From positions 2,433,173-2,497,172 of the forward strand of contig NC_049995.1 in NCBI RefSeq assembly GCF_000003815.2: 64,000 nucleotides of DNA. The letters run 5' to 3'. Under the pieces are notes generated by a model. The model saw only the letters and a list, made by a program, of their open reading frames with translations, ran no database searches and was not told the DNA's origin. Numbering within the stretch: position 1 is the first letter of the stretch; every line of letters starts with the position of its first letter. The translations under genes and the position numbers were made by a program. The DNA is from Branchiostoma floridae (Eukaryota > Chordata > Leptocardii > Amphioxiformes > Branchiostomatidae). Below are positions 44,901 to 54,481 of the stretch, piece after piece.

Positions 44901-47462
44901 ATTACGCATTGTGATACTAAACATTCAACTGTGCAGTCTTGTCAAATTTCAAGTTCCTTCTGTTAACAATTCTTTCACTTGGCTATTGAATATTCATATG
45001 CCTCTGGGGGACCTTAACTTCTGACCTTACCCACAATTCCTTGTGGCTGTTGTACAGTAAGGTGGCTTATGAACGTTTGTCTGGTTTCAGGTGGTTTTCG
45101 CAGTACCAGTTGAAGGATTTTGCGCGGTCGGGGAACACGGCTGTCCAGACCGTTGTGCTGTTCGAGGGACCCTTACCTCAGTTCTCGCATTCCATGGAGC
45201 CACAGCTGAGGCACCTGGGATTGCCGACCAAGCTGGAACGAGGTAAGATCACCTGAAAGGCAACAACAGATTATAGAATTCTTACGTTCTCGACATTCCG
45301 TAACGACATTTCAACCTAAAGATTTGGTGGAAATGAAATAGAGGTTGAGAAGTGACATTTTTTTCCCATTTTCAACGTCTTCTTGTGAAGTTAACCATCA
45401 TTGGAGGGGAAAATTCATGTTGGGTTGTGGTTGAAACAATACTATTTTAAAGTACAGTAATAATGTAGTAGAAACGCATGTGGAGACATCACCGAGAAAA
45501 TAGCAAAAACAAGACCACCATAAACACTTGAAGATTTGCAGTTTCTGAGTAAATGCCATCTCTATAAAGTTTTCATTCCAACAACACAACTGTGACATAA
45601 AAATAACCTTAAACCAGTACAATGAACCTTAACTGTATGCCAGCAGTAAAAATATACCAAAGCCCTACAAACATATCATAACATCGTACAACAAAGACTA
45701 GTGCCAAAGAATTAATGATGAAAAGTGAACAAACCAATGCAGCAAAATTGCTTGTTAGTTTGTAAATGCTGATGAAAAAGATGGCAAAATTTGTGACTGT
45801 TTTTGTGACAAAATTGATAAAGAAAATACTAGTAGACAAACTTGGCTTTTATGAAGTCTTTGATGAAGACCCCCTATACATCTTTCTCACGCGGCGGCCA
45901 TGATAGATCTAAAACGAGTTCAGTGTGGCAAACAAAAGGCTGTCCATCATAATTAGCAGTTCGACCAATGGTAGCCTGCCAATTAGGAAATCGACCAATA
46001 AGTGAATGGCTGCAAATTCGTTAAAAATTTGCATTATTATGTTTTTATTTTGCATCTCTTAATGGACTATGGGGTCAGTCTACACTACTTTAAATTGCTA
46101 CATCTTTCGGTGCATAACACTTCTTGTAATATTTATTATTCTATCTTATATCATGAAAATTTGTGTGGTTTGGGGGAAAACTAAATGGGACCTGATTTTA
46201 GAAATAAGTTTTTTCTGTTTGCCTCATTGACCTCTTCTTCGATCTATCATGGCCGCCGCGTGAGAAAGGTGTATATGTAGTTGAAGCTGTTAGCCCATTT
46301 TTATGTGCATCGTTAAGATATCTTACGTTCGTTGAACCCATTTAGTTGGCAAAAACCAATTCAGTGTGATGTGTTATTTGTCGAGTTGATTACCTACAAG
46401 GTGTGCTTTTATGTATCAGAATGTCTTGCTGAATTTCAAATTTCTCAAAACAGCATTTACTTCTCCAGACAGTTGTAGTATACATGTTGTATGTCAAAAC
46501 TTTGGGGTGACTGTCTGAAATCTCTTGTCATTGTTATTGTGATTTATATGTTGGAAATGTACAACTCATGTCAGTGATTGTGACACTTTCCACATATAGG
46601 AAGTCAGAAATGTAACTTTTATTTTTCATGGAATGCAGACTGTATTGCACAGTGTTTGGTTTGAAGTCAGAAATGTAACTTTTATTTTTCATGGAATGCA
46701 GACTGTATTGCACAGTGTTTGGTTTCACACTGCAGTTTTTGTATTCATTTTTGTAGATAAGATAGATAACACTGATCTCAGATTATGGTCTCACACTGCA
46801 GTTTTTGTATTCATTTTTGTAGATAAGATAGATAACACTGATCTCAGATTATGGTCTCACACTGCAGTTTTTCCATTCACAGGGGGATAACACTGATCTC
46901 AGATTATGGTCTCACACTGCAGTTTTTGTACCCACAGGTGAGATAACGCTGATCTCAGACCACACAGTTTGTACTGCAGGTGACGTCCTCACACCCGAAC
47001 AGGCCAGAATATTGGTGAGTTGGATAGTCTTTTACTGTACTGTGTATAATAGGTGTGTGTATCTGTCTGTCTGTGTCTGTGTCTGTTTGCACTTGCATGC
47101 ATGCGTATGTTTATTGTATGTGCATGCCAGAGAGTCAAGTCCATCCGTGCAACCAGCATGCCAGATGATGATGATGAGAATGTGAGAGAAAAATGGGCAG
47201 ACTTAGAAAAAAGAAAAGTAGAACTTTCAACCCCATAATTTCATACACACAAAAATTGCCAATCAACAAAAAAACTGAACTAACAGTTTTGTGTATTCTG
47301 TGTTATTATTTTCAGAAACTCCTGGACACCCCCATGGTCAACTTTCACATTACTCTGGACAGTGTCTGGTCAAACGACGGAACGTTTGAACTACTAGAAA
47401 GAGGAGACAAACCTGCAGAGGATGAAGGAATAGAAGAAGAAGAGGAGGATGAGAATGATTAA
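33953..47462 (+). CDS. MRTO4: MRTO4, mRNA turnover protein 4 homolog (ribosome assembly factor)
   Basis: Complete gene with seven coding exons: 33953-33980, 34077-34135, 43188-43291, 44422-44571, 45091-45242, 46938-47014, 47316-47462. The product is 238 aa, about the same as the human protein. Mrt4 is a nucleolar paralog of the stalk protein P0. It occupies the P0 site on pre-60S particles and is later replaced. Recognisable blocks are [85 protein letters not shown] and an acidic tail (EEEEEDEND). All splice phases agree. Intron 2 is about 9 kb and full of repeats. Confidence 0.95.
34077..34135 (+). CDS. MRTO4: MRTO4 exon 2
   Basis: 59 nt. Acceptor TTTGCAG; encodes [20 protein letters not shown]; donor CAG|GTACGT in phase 0. 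Confidence 0.92.
34889..35736. mobile_element. Pogo-like nonautonomous DNA transposon
   Basis: Ends CAGTGGAAGCCGCTTAATTG and its inverse (CAATTAACTGGCTTCCACTG), TA flanks at 34887-34888 and 35737-35738. The CAGTnnnnnncGCTTA pattern resembles pogo termini. No transposase ORF. Inner CGTGCAATTATCCGGCG motifs occur near both ends. Confidence 0.75.
36733..36831 (-). CDS. Candidate antisense first coding exon in MRTO4 intron 2
   Basis: ATG (minus, CAAATGGCGG context) opens 33 codons ([18 protein letters not shown], later [12 protein letters not shown]) ending at a perfect donor, AAAG|GTGAGTG. The stretch is CpG-rich against an AT-rich background. I do not recognise the peptide and found no partner exon towards 34.2 kb. 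Confidence 0.3.
37361..37560. mobile_element. Foldback element family, copy 1
   Basis: Ends GCTAGTTCACC / GGTGAACGAGC. Inner arms share the GATATCC-TAAATA and TTTAAATACAA pattern with the copies at 42013 and 61626. Confidence 0.5.
38818..38954. repeat. (CA)n microsatellite
   Basis: Interrupted CA repeats ending in a pure CA run. Confidence 0.95.
39900..40095 (+). repeat. Local duplication
   Basis: AAACATCTAAACCATC and ACCATT-CT-AAACTATGT occur twice, about 140 bp apart. Confidence 0.55.
40268..40555 (+). repeat. Tandem duplication of about 165 bp
   Basis: TTATTAGCGA-TCCCCCGAGCA to ATGCCCGCCCACAATTTGTG occurs twice with moderate divergence. Confidence 0.8.
42013..42225. mobile_element. Foldback element family, copy 2
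   Basis: Starts GCTACTTCACCTTTATTTGC and ends GCAAATAAAGGTAAATTAACG. The arms pair for most of its length. Confidence 0.6.
42480..42957. promoter_or_regulatory. CpG-richer promoter-like patch in MRTO4 intron 2
   Basis: Contains GCCGCCATTTTCCCGCCATTTT (two YY1-like CAAAATGGCGG-type sites on the minus strand) and TTTACGTCATAG, a CRE-like site, in an otherwise AT-rich intron. It may serve the candidate first exon at 42958 or a minus-strand transcript. Confidence 0.35.
42958..43011 (+). CDS. MRTO4: Candidate alternative first coding exon of MRTO4
   Basis: An ATG opens 18 codons ([18 protein letters not shown]) that end at a good donor, AAG|GTAAGC, in phase 0. This joins exon 3 in frame (EEVAK then IRECV). 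It sits at the edge of a CpG-richer, promoter-like stretch (about 42480-42950). The start context is weak. It may be real or chance. Confidence 0.3.
43188..43291 (+). CDS. MRTO4: MRTO4 exon 3
   Basis: 104 nt starting [12 protein letters not shown] and ending KHS plus two bases. It follows exon 2 without any residue missing against the family. Confidence 0.95.
43355..43747. mobile_element. Harbinger-like MITE in MRTO4 intron 3
   Basis: Inverted ends GGCCTAGGAAAAAAAATGAT and its inverse (about 35 bp match), flanked by TTA on both sides (43352-43354, 43748-43750). A 3-bp TTA duplication is typical of PIF/Harbinger. Confidence 0.7.
44270..44421 (+). repeat. MRTO4: Minisatellite forming the acceptor of MRTO4 exon 4
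   Basis: About six units of TGTTTTTATTCCTCTAAAA. The last unit runs straight into the TATTCCAG acceptor, so the polypyrimidine tract is repeat-derived. Confidence 0.8.
44422..44571 (+). CDS. MRTO4: MRTO4 exon 4
   Basis: 150 nt encoding [15 protein letters not shown] through [11 protein letters not shown]. Its acceptor is the last unit of a minisatellite (44270-44421). Confidence 0.95.
45091..45242 (+). CDS. MRTO4: MRTO4 exon 5
   Basis: 152 nt encoding [15 protein letters not shown] through [11 protein letters not shown]. Strong acceptor TGGTTTCAG and donor G|GTAAGA. Confidence 0.95.
45875..46275. mobile_element. Foldback MITE in MRTO4 intron 5
   Basis: About 35-bp inverted ends containing TTTCTCACGCGGCGGCCATG. 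Element about 400 bp, no ORF. Confidence 0.65.
46634..46911 (+). repeat. MRTO4: Tandem copies of the MRTO4 exon 6 border
   Basis: Three units starting TCACACTGCAG at 46725, 46791 and 46857 precede the real one at 46912 (steps 66, 66, 55 bp). Each ends with GATAACACTGATCTCAGA, a version of the exon 6 start. A separate 63-bp unit at about 46600-46724 is also doubled. Confidence 0.85.
46938..47014 (+). CDS. MRTO4: MRTO4 exon 6
   Basis: 77 nt encoding [20 protein letters not shown] and the following QARIL. Three decayed partial copies of its acceptor and 5' end lie just upstream (46725-46911). Confidence 0.93.
47316..47462 (+). CDS. MRTO4: MRTO4 exon 7 with acidic C-terminus
   Basis: 147 nt including TAA at 47460-47462. 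Encodes [18 protein letters not shown] and an acidic end, as in other Mrt4 proteins. Confidence 0.93.
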   Translation, partial: KLLDTPMVNFHITLDSVWSNDGTFELLERGDKPAEDEGIEEEEEDEND

Positions 47463-48040
47463 AGACTAATGATTGAAAATTACCCTTATGAAAAAGAGTT
47501 GGGCACAAAATTAGGCTAATTCAACAGGACATTTTAGTTGAAAATTGTTGGAAGCTACATTATTTTTGAAAGAAACTACACATGGAAAGTTACATGTACA
47601 CCATGTACTAAGAATGTTTGATAGATATTTCTATTCTTATTCTATATTAATTCTTATTCATCTACAGGCAAGCATTGTAATCGCCTGTTTCCTAACCCAT
47701 AACCAGTACAAATGACAAGGTTAGCAGGCTAAAGGATACTGCTTTCCCTAATTTTGGAGTGATGCATATTTTCTGAAGATAGAACACTAACAAGAGGGAA
47801 GTGTGATATCTTCCTATTGAAGGCACTTGGAGATGAAAAGATTTTAGTTTTCTTAGTAGTGGTTGACTTTTTTGAGTAACAAAGTTTGCTCATTTCTTCT
47901 TTGGGAAGTATCTTAAAGGTACTGTACTTGATTGTTTTGTCAGCAGCATTTTCAGAAAGATAGATGTCTATGTTTTTCAAGAGAAGATTGGACATTGCTA
48001 CGTCCTGTGATGTCTTATATTAAAGAATGTTCCCAAATTG
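47463..48040 (+). other. MRTO4: Probable MRTO4 3' UTR
   Basis: AT-rich, no ORF. An ATTAAA near 48020 is a possible poly(A) signal. Confidence 0.35.
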
Positions 48041-48129
48041 AAACCATTTACATGTGTTGTAATGCATGATATTTTGGTTGTCCGATTTCTTGTGGATGTC
48101 TGTGTGATTGTAACTTCTAAACTCAAGAT

Positions 48130-48350
48130 TTCTCTAGTCACATGCGCAGGCATTCACATACACAGGTTAACACACATACATGTACAGACATAGACACTTA
48201 TACACTCAGACACAGATATGGAAACACACAGATACAGGGACATACACAAGCACATAAAGACATACGCAGATACATGTACATACAGACGTACAGGCACAGA
48301 CATTAACACACATACAATGACATATACACAGATTCAGATAAACATGCACA
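48130..48350. repeat. Degenerate ACACA-rich repeat
   Basis: Many short CACATACA/ACAGACAT units without a fixed period. Confidence 0.7.
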
Positions 48351-48669
48351 CTGAGTTGATCAAATGAGCAACGGCAATTTACTATAAGTCTAGATATCAT
48401 AGAGAGAAGCTGAAGTAAAACAATGTCATTATTTGAGTGAAGTGAGAAAATAGTTATCAAGTTTAATCAACCATGACTTAATATTATTGTGAAAGGAAAA
48501 AGCTGCCTGTTTCTGACATAATGACATAACAAACATTACATTACAAAAAGAAATCAAACCACATTGAATCATTCATACTGGCTTTCAGTTCTAGTTCTGC
48601 CTTCTAATGCAATATACAGTTATATGTACTGCTTCATAAAGAATTGTAAACATCACACTTATTTCGAAG

Positions 48670-49156
48670 AATTATTTATTGCAGATTTGTGGTAAAATGT
48701 TCATTTCCATTTTCTCAAATGATGGGTGAACCTCTTCGGAGCTTCTCAAATGTAAAGCAATGCCTGGTAAAAGTTACTCTACTAGTAGAGGTTAGGCTCT
48801 GGCTGTTTTTTTACGTTCTTTGAGACGTTTTATCGGGCTTTCTATTTTGTACAGTTTCCTTTACGTTGTTAGGCCGCCAGACATATAGAAAATGGTACAA
48901 AATAGAATGGCTGATAAAAACGGCTAGGCTCCAAAAACAGCCCTAACCTCTGCTTGGAGAGTAGATAAAAGTTACTCTCCAAGTAGAGGTTGGTGGGAAA
49001 AATCATGACCATTTCCTTTCTTCGTTTTTTTTTCGATCAGCCTTCCCACATTGAAAAAAAAGGGATGAAAGGAAAAAGTCACGATTTTCCCCCACCAACC
49101 TCTACTCGGATGATACATGGAGATAAAAGTCTGTATTGTCCTGCAACCAGTAGCTG
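48670..49156 (-). other. NINJ1: Probable ninjurin 3' UTR containing two foldback elements
   Basis: Minus-strand AATAAA (plus tttatt at 48675-48680) is a likely poly(A) signal. If so, both foldbacks at 48774-49115 would be transcribed in the 3' UTR. Confidence 0.4.
48774..49115. mobile_element. Two adjacent foldback elements
   Basis: 48774-48963 and 48972-49115 each have inverted ends built on TACTCT-CAAGTAGAGGTTGG. They sit side by side downstream of the ninjurin stop. A related piece lies near 38310-38490. Confidence 0.6.
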
Positions 49157-49315
49157 TCATGTCTTATCCGATCCGCTGTGAGGCGCCGCTGCAGCTGGCG
49201 CTGTTGTGGCCTGCGGTTCCTGCAGCTTGATGCCGAACGAGGAGATAAACACGTTGATGATCGTGATGACCATCACCAGGGCGGTGGCCCAGTTGTTGGC
49301 TGTGTCTGCTGCATG
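49157..49315 (-). CDS. NINJ1: Ninjurin exon 4 (TM2, C-terminus)
   Basis: 53 codons including TGA. NNWATALVMVITIINVFISS is TM2 and matches the family NNLATGLVF pattern. The tail is Ala/Pro-rich. Confidence 0.9.
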   Translation of the reverse strand, partial: HAADTANNWATALVMVITIINVFISSFGIKLQEPQATTAPAAAAPHSGSDKT

Positions 49316-50946
49316 CTGAGTACAGAAAGATACAAGCTATAAAAGATACAAACATTTAGAAGCTATACGGTTGAAAGCATTTCAGGTTCTAGCGTTACAA
49401 ATCGCAAAATGGCACTCAAAATTAGGCACCATCTAGCCGCAGGTGACTGTTGGTTTTACGCTTCCGCTACTAACTGTTGGTAGCGCGAGCTCCAAGCGGG
49501 AGCGTAAAACCAAAAGTCGCCTGCGCTGCACTAGGCTCCATCAGGCCTTCGTACGGGGGTACGGGGATCGTAGAATTCGGCAAAATTTGGTAAATTAGCC
49601 AGAGGAGTCAGTGCAAGCTAGGGTGAAATGTTTCCCATCTTTTGGTAGCAAAACGTAGGCAAATTATTCTGCCTATAATAGCCAGCGTAGTAAGTCTGTT
49701 AGAGACTACGACTTGATATGAAACTTATATGTCAGTTCCTTATGGCAGGTGCGGGTAGCAAATGCTGCAATTCTATATGAATTCGCTAGATGGTACTAAT
49801 GCACGGCTCACCCACCTGTTCGTGCTCGTCCTCTATGTTGAGACGTGACTTGTACAGGAGCAAGAAGCCGACGAAACACTGACAGATCACCGACAGGGAC
49901 AACATCGTCACCAGGAAATGGTAGAACAACACTCTGTCCGGACCCTGTGGAAAAATTTGGGGGACACTCAACGTATAGTTCTCTAGAAATTACAGTCAAA
50001 ACTGCACAAGAAGACTACTCAAGGGACCGATAAAATCTGGTCTTTGGCGGATGGAGAAATATCTAAAGGACCACAAAAATTGTAAAGGTATGAGGTCGAT
50101 CGTAGAAATCTAAATCTAGTTTTAAAAGTTAAGTCTTCAAGCGGATGGATGTATTCGGCTTGAAAGCGCTTTGACTTTTCAAACGTAAAAAAAACAGACG
50201 AAAATATCCTTTTGCGTACAGATGTACACGTAAAGAACACAAAAATATACCTCAGTTAAAACCATCTTCATTTGAAAATGCGCTTTAAATTTTCAAACGT
50301 ACACAGCAATGGCAAATATGTATTCTACGTTAAGATGTCCACGTTAAGAACACGTGTAAAGCGTATGTTCACGTAAAGAATACCTCAGTTAAAACCAGTT
50401 TCATTTGAGAGGCGTTAGCGGTGAGAAGCGCGATGTCCATGAGCCCCTGCGCCAGGGTCTTCTTCTGTGCGAATGCGTTCATCTGAATCGGCGGCTTAAC
50501 TCTGGGTGGGCCAGCCGGAATCCTCTTGAAGAAAACAAACTTGGATTTCCCTTTCGGGTGGTCGACATGGTCTACATCGGGAAGCTGTACTGGCGGATGG
50601 AACTGTTGGGAGAGAAATAAAAAGGGATATGTAATGAGGACCATTGCAATGGGGATCTCTGTCTCTCTCTCTGTCTCTGTCTCTCTCTCTCTCTCAGCTG
50701 TCTGTCTGTCTCTCTCTCTGCCCCACTATCTCTCTGTCTGTCTCTCTATCTATCTCTGTCTGTGTGTGTGTGTGTGTGTCTGTCTCTCACTACCCTGTCT
50801 GTCGCTGTCTCATCGTCTCTCTGTTTCTCTCTGTCTGTCTGTCTCTCTCTCTCTCCTTGTGTGTGTGTGTGTGTGTGTGTGTCTGTCTGTCTCTCACTAC
50901 CCTGTCTCTCATGATCTCTCTCTGTCGCTGTCTCATCGTCTCTCTG

Positions 50947-50977
<31 letters not shown>

Positions 50978-50979
50978 CC

Positions 50980-51016
<37 letters not shown>

Positions 51017-54000
51017 TTTGTGTATCTCTCTGTGTCTCTGTCTGCCTCTCTGTCTATATCTGTGTGGCTCTCTGTCTCTCAGTGTCTCTAGACAGAAATA
51101 TAGCCTCGGCCGTCTTAAATTACAATGTCGTATCTCAACCTCCATTACTTAACACCAAAATTCTTAAGATTACTATTAATCTCAATTTCAAATTCTTTAA
51201 CATCTCTGACCAAAATAACAAATGGCGTTCTTCTCAAGACCACGTGTAATATACATATGCGGTTAGAAGTGCTAACATGTGACTTATGAAAAGTAAACTC
51301 AGGTTGAAATTTGTTCCGCATTCTTCCTTTAAAATTTTGATTTGCTTCGGTAGAAAAGAAGGAACAGGGATGAGGAACTAGCTGATACTCAAACATTTAT
51401 CTTGTGGTGTCCTTGGGATAACGTTGGAGAGCAGACGACAGTTTGTTCCCTTTCACGCTATAGCGCAACAGCGTTTTTGAAGATACAGTTAGAGGGTGAA
51501 TCTGATAAATTTTCAAACCATAGAAACTATCCAAGACCCGGTTTTAAACGGAAATGTACTGTTCCGACCATACTGTGTGACATTAACTTTAGAACAGATT
51601 TCCGTCGAAGAATCACCAAGTCCATAGTGATCAAGGAACCGAAACCATTTCACAAATACCTACTAGTAGTTTAAAGTCCTGTGCAAAACAAAAGGGAAAA
51701 GCTCCACAGCTTTGAAATCCCTTTTGCATTCGATTCATATTGTCGTGTTATGATTCATATACAACATTATTCCTCATTATTTATTGAAGACAATGTCGCA
51801 TCACGCCCTATAGTAACGGTTATAGGTCAAGGTTTACGGGCTAGACATATTTCGACATGTTTAAATTAAACGTGAAACGTTATTTTACATAGTAGAAGAC
51901 ACATGTGGGTAAAGCATATGCAAATTTCTCTTATACAGTGTACACCGCCCATGCACACTTGTAATAAGTGTTATGGTTAAGGTACCTCAACACGAAAAGC
52001 AAGGAAGACTGGAAAACGTACAAAGAATGTAGAAATGCCGCAACACATGCTGCAAGACAAGCACGTAGAGACTTTGAACGATCACTCGCCAAGGAAGCTA
52101 AGACAAATAACAAAGCTTTTTGGAGTTATGTGAACTCCCGCAGATCAGTAAAATCACAGGTGGGTGACTTGAAGGACACGAAGGGTAACTTTGCTACCAA
52201 AGACAAGGACAAAGCAGAAATACTAAATGACCAGTACCATAAGACCTTCACACGTGAGAGCTACGACAACATGCCAGTATTCGATCCCAAACCTCTACAG
52301 ACTCCGGTCCTGGACAAAATAGAAGTCACTGAGGAAATGGTTATGGACCAACTATCCCAGCTGCGTCCGGACAAGTCCCCAGGTAATGACGGACTTCACC
52401 CGAGAATTCTTAGAGAACTGTCACACGAGATTGTGGTCCCACTAACCAAGGTTTATCAACTCAGCTTAAGTAATGCAGTACTTCCAGAGCAGTGGACGGA
52501 AGCAAGTATCACTCCTATCTTCAAAAAGGGTGAGAAGTCAGACCCAGCAAACTACCGCCCCGTCTCGCTAACATCAGTGCCCTGCAAGATGCTGGAAAGA
52601 ATAATCTCAGATAAGGTGATTGAACACATGCGGATAAACAATTTCACATGTGAGCAACAGCACGGTTTTTCCAAGGGGAAATCAACAGTGACTAACCTAC
52701 TCGAGGCACTTGACGTGTGGACCGAAGCCTTAAGTCACGGACTACAAGTGGATGTTATATTTTTAGACTATGCTAAGGCTTTTGACACGGTCCCACACGA
52801 AAGGCTCCTTAGAAAGGTCGAATCCTTTGGCATTAGAGGAAAGCTGCTAGAGTGGGTACGAGGCTTCCTAACCCAACGAAGACAAAGAGTATCGGTAAAC
52901 GGAGCTACATCGTCCTGGAAGAGGGTAGAAAGCGGAGTCCCACAAGGGAGTGTACTGGGTCCCTTACTTTTCATGATCTTCGTGAGCGACATACCAGACA
53001 CACTGCAGAACTTTGTATCTCTCTTTGCGGATGACACAAAGATCTATGCAACCGTCGAGGACTGTGCAAGAGAAGGTCATACGACCTGCCTTCAGGCCGA
53101 TCTAGACCAACTACAAGAATGGTCGAGAAAAATGCAGATGAGATTCCACCCGGATAAGTGTAAACCGATGCACCTGGGGAAGGGTAATCCCGGACACAAA
53201 TACACAATGATCAAGACAGACGGATCAGTACATACCCTTCAGTGTACAAAGGAAGAGAAAGACCTAGGAGTACTCATAGACAGTAAGCTGAGCTTCAGCA
53301 GTCATGTACAGAACCAGGTCAACAAAGCCAACAAGGTGCTCGGTGCTATAAGACACACTTTCAAATATCTGGACATAGACTCATTTGTGTTGCTGTACAA
53401 AAGCCTGATACGTCCCCACCTAGAATATGCAACGGTCATTTGGGATCCAAAAACAAAGAGAGACAAAGACATGGTGGAGAGGGTACAGAGAAGAGCTACA
53501 AAGCTGGTTCCTTCAATCTCCCACCTTCCCTACTCACAGAGACTAAGGGCTCTGGGACTACCCACACTTCTCTTCAGAAGGAAAAGAGCAGACATAATTC
53601 TTCTCTACAAGATAACACATGGGTTAGTCACATGCAGAACCAGTAACCACTGCAACCTCTGTAGCAGAGCTATGCTCACGCCTAGCCTGGCAACCTCCAC
53701 AAGAGGCCACTCGTACAAGTACCAGATACAGTGCTCCAAGGGTCCAAGAGCCAATTTCTACCCAGCAAGAGTGATACCCATGTGGAATAAGCTCTCCGAA
53801 CAGACGGTGACCAGCAAATCAGTGAACTTGTTCAAATCAAGGTTGTCGGCTGAGTGGAACACACACAAGGACCTGTACGAATACGAGTTCTCCTACTGAA
53901 CCAGTAGGTTGCAGTGAAGAAAGAACGAAGGAAGGAAGGAAGGAAGGTAGGAGAGAAGGAAGGAAGGAAGGAAGACCAGATGCTACAGCCCCGCAGTTTA

Positions 54001-54481
54001 ACTATGTACAGCCTCATTACTCTAACGGGTACCTACTGGCTGTCGCTCAAGGTGAATACTCAAGGTGAATTATCAATATCGTTAACGTGTGATAATTGTG
54101 ATAATTGTTACTTCTGTCTGTTACTATGGCCTGATGTTATAACGAATTTGTCGGTCTAACATTACCTTAAGTTTTAACTACTACAAACAAAAATCATCGG
54201 ACAAGAAAAATATATAATCTTACCTTGATCTGTTCTGTTGGAATATTCACAGAAACAGTGGCGTTTCCAATAGACTGACTGACATCGGGCGCCGTTTTAA
54301 CGTCCTCGGCGGTGCTTGCGCCTTGCCCCGAAGGTCTGTTGGATGTCTCCTCGGTAGGGGTGCCGGTTTTCCCCTCGCAGTCCTCTTCCTCATTGGGTAA
54401 CAACGCCTGGATTTGGTCGTGGGAAATATCTCGTCCTAAGGAATGTTTAGAGTACCTGTTTACCTTACTGTCGTCTGCCAT
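49157..54481 (-). CDS. NINJ1: Ninjurin (NINJ1-like) membrane protein with long N-terminal extension
   Basis: Complete gene, exons 54481-54224, 50602-50384, 49944-49816, 49315-49157, 254 aa. Ninjurins are small plasma-membrane proteins. NINJ1 is known for cell adhesion and for oligomerising to rupture the membrane in lytic cell death. The family core is clear: IQMNAFAQKKTLAQGLMDIA and LLTANASQMKLVL (amphipathic helices, about residues 125-158), TM1 about 166-189, TM2 about 212-230 (ALVMVITIINVFISSFG). The first ~120 residues are an acidic, Ser/Thr-rich extension absent from 152-aa human NINJ1. I chose ATG 54481 (MADDSKVNRY); an in-frame upstream start at 54634 would add 51 residues. NINJ1 versus NINJ2 is not resolved. 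Confidence 0.88.
49420..49799. mobile_element. Possible foldback element in ninjurin intron 3
   Basis: Outer ends ATTAGGCACCATCTAGCC and GCTAGATGGTACTAAT are inverted. An inner palindrome around GTTTTACGCTTCCGC (49452-49513) pairs with GCGGGAGCGTAAAAC. Confidence 0.45.
49816..49944 (-). CDS. NINJ1: Ninjurin exon 3 (TM1)
   Basis: 43 codons from GPDRVLFYHFLVTMLSLSVI to LNIEDEHEQ. Phase 0-0, donor CAG|GTGGGT. Confidence 0.9.
50245..50390 (-). repeat. NINJ1: Duplicate of ninjurin exon 2 3' end and donor
   Basis: Plus-strand TACCTCAGTTAAAACCA occurs at 50248 and 50381, 133 bp apart, followed by a shared CTTCATTTGA/TTTCATTTGA. Downstream intron motifs (ACACGTAAAGAACAC) are repeated too. Confidence 0.8.
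50384..50602 (-). CDS. NINJ1: Ninjurin exon 2 (amphipathic helices)
   Basis: 73 codons; begins FHPPVQLPDVDHVDHP and ends MDIALLTANASQMKLVLTE with donor GAG|GTATTC. The last ~26 nt and donor are duplicated 133 bp into the intron. Confidence 0.9.
50655..51090. repeat. (CT)n/(GT)n compound microsatellite
   Basis: About 430 bp of TCTCTGTCTG and TGTGTGTG runs in two similar blocks, about 50 bp from ninjurin exon 2 on its intron side. Confidence 0.95.
51968..53899 (+). mobile_element. 5'-truncated LINE: reverse transcriptase ORF (CR1/Jockey type)
   Basis: Open for 643 codons without frameshift. Non-LTR reverse transcriptase blocks are in order: LRPDKSPGNDGLHPRILREL, PIFKKGEKSDPANYRPVSLT, FLDYAKAFDTVPHERLL (motif A), GVPQGSVLGPLLF, LFADDTKIY (catalytic FADD), then the thumb and the C-terminal KFFPARVIPMWNKL-like end region (FYPARVIPMWNKLSE). 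The endonuclease and ORF1 are missing, so the element starts at about 51980 by truncation; the first few residues are flanking sequence. A GAAG-rich microsatellite follows its stop (53920-53975), probably its 3' tail. It lies in ninjurin intron 1, opposite strand. The intact frame suggests a fairly recent insertion. Confidence 0.9.
53918..53978 (+). repeat. (GAAG)n microsatellite at LINE 3' end
   Basis: About 60 bp of GAAG/GAAGGAAG repeats with interruptions, directly after the LINE stop. Confidence 0.85.
54224..54481 (-). CDS. NINJ1: Ninjurin exon 1 (N-terminal extension)
   Basis: 86 codons, low-complexity hydrophilic (EEEDCEGKTGTPTEET). Ends EQIK|GTAAGA in phase 0. Not similar to vertebrate ninjurins. 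Confidence 0.75.

Noticed and set aside
50526..51249. Long plus-strand ORFs rich in Ser-Leu and Cys-Val
   Set aside because: They are translations of the CT/GT microsatellite and have no other composition.
52768..53207. Minus-strand ORFs within the LINE
   Set aside because: They are shadows of the reverse transcriptase frame.
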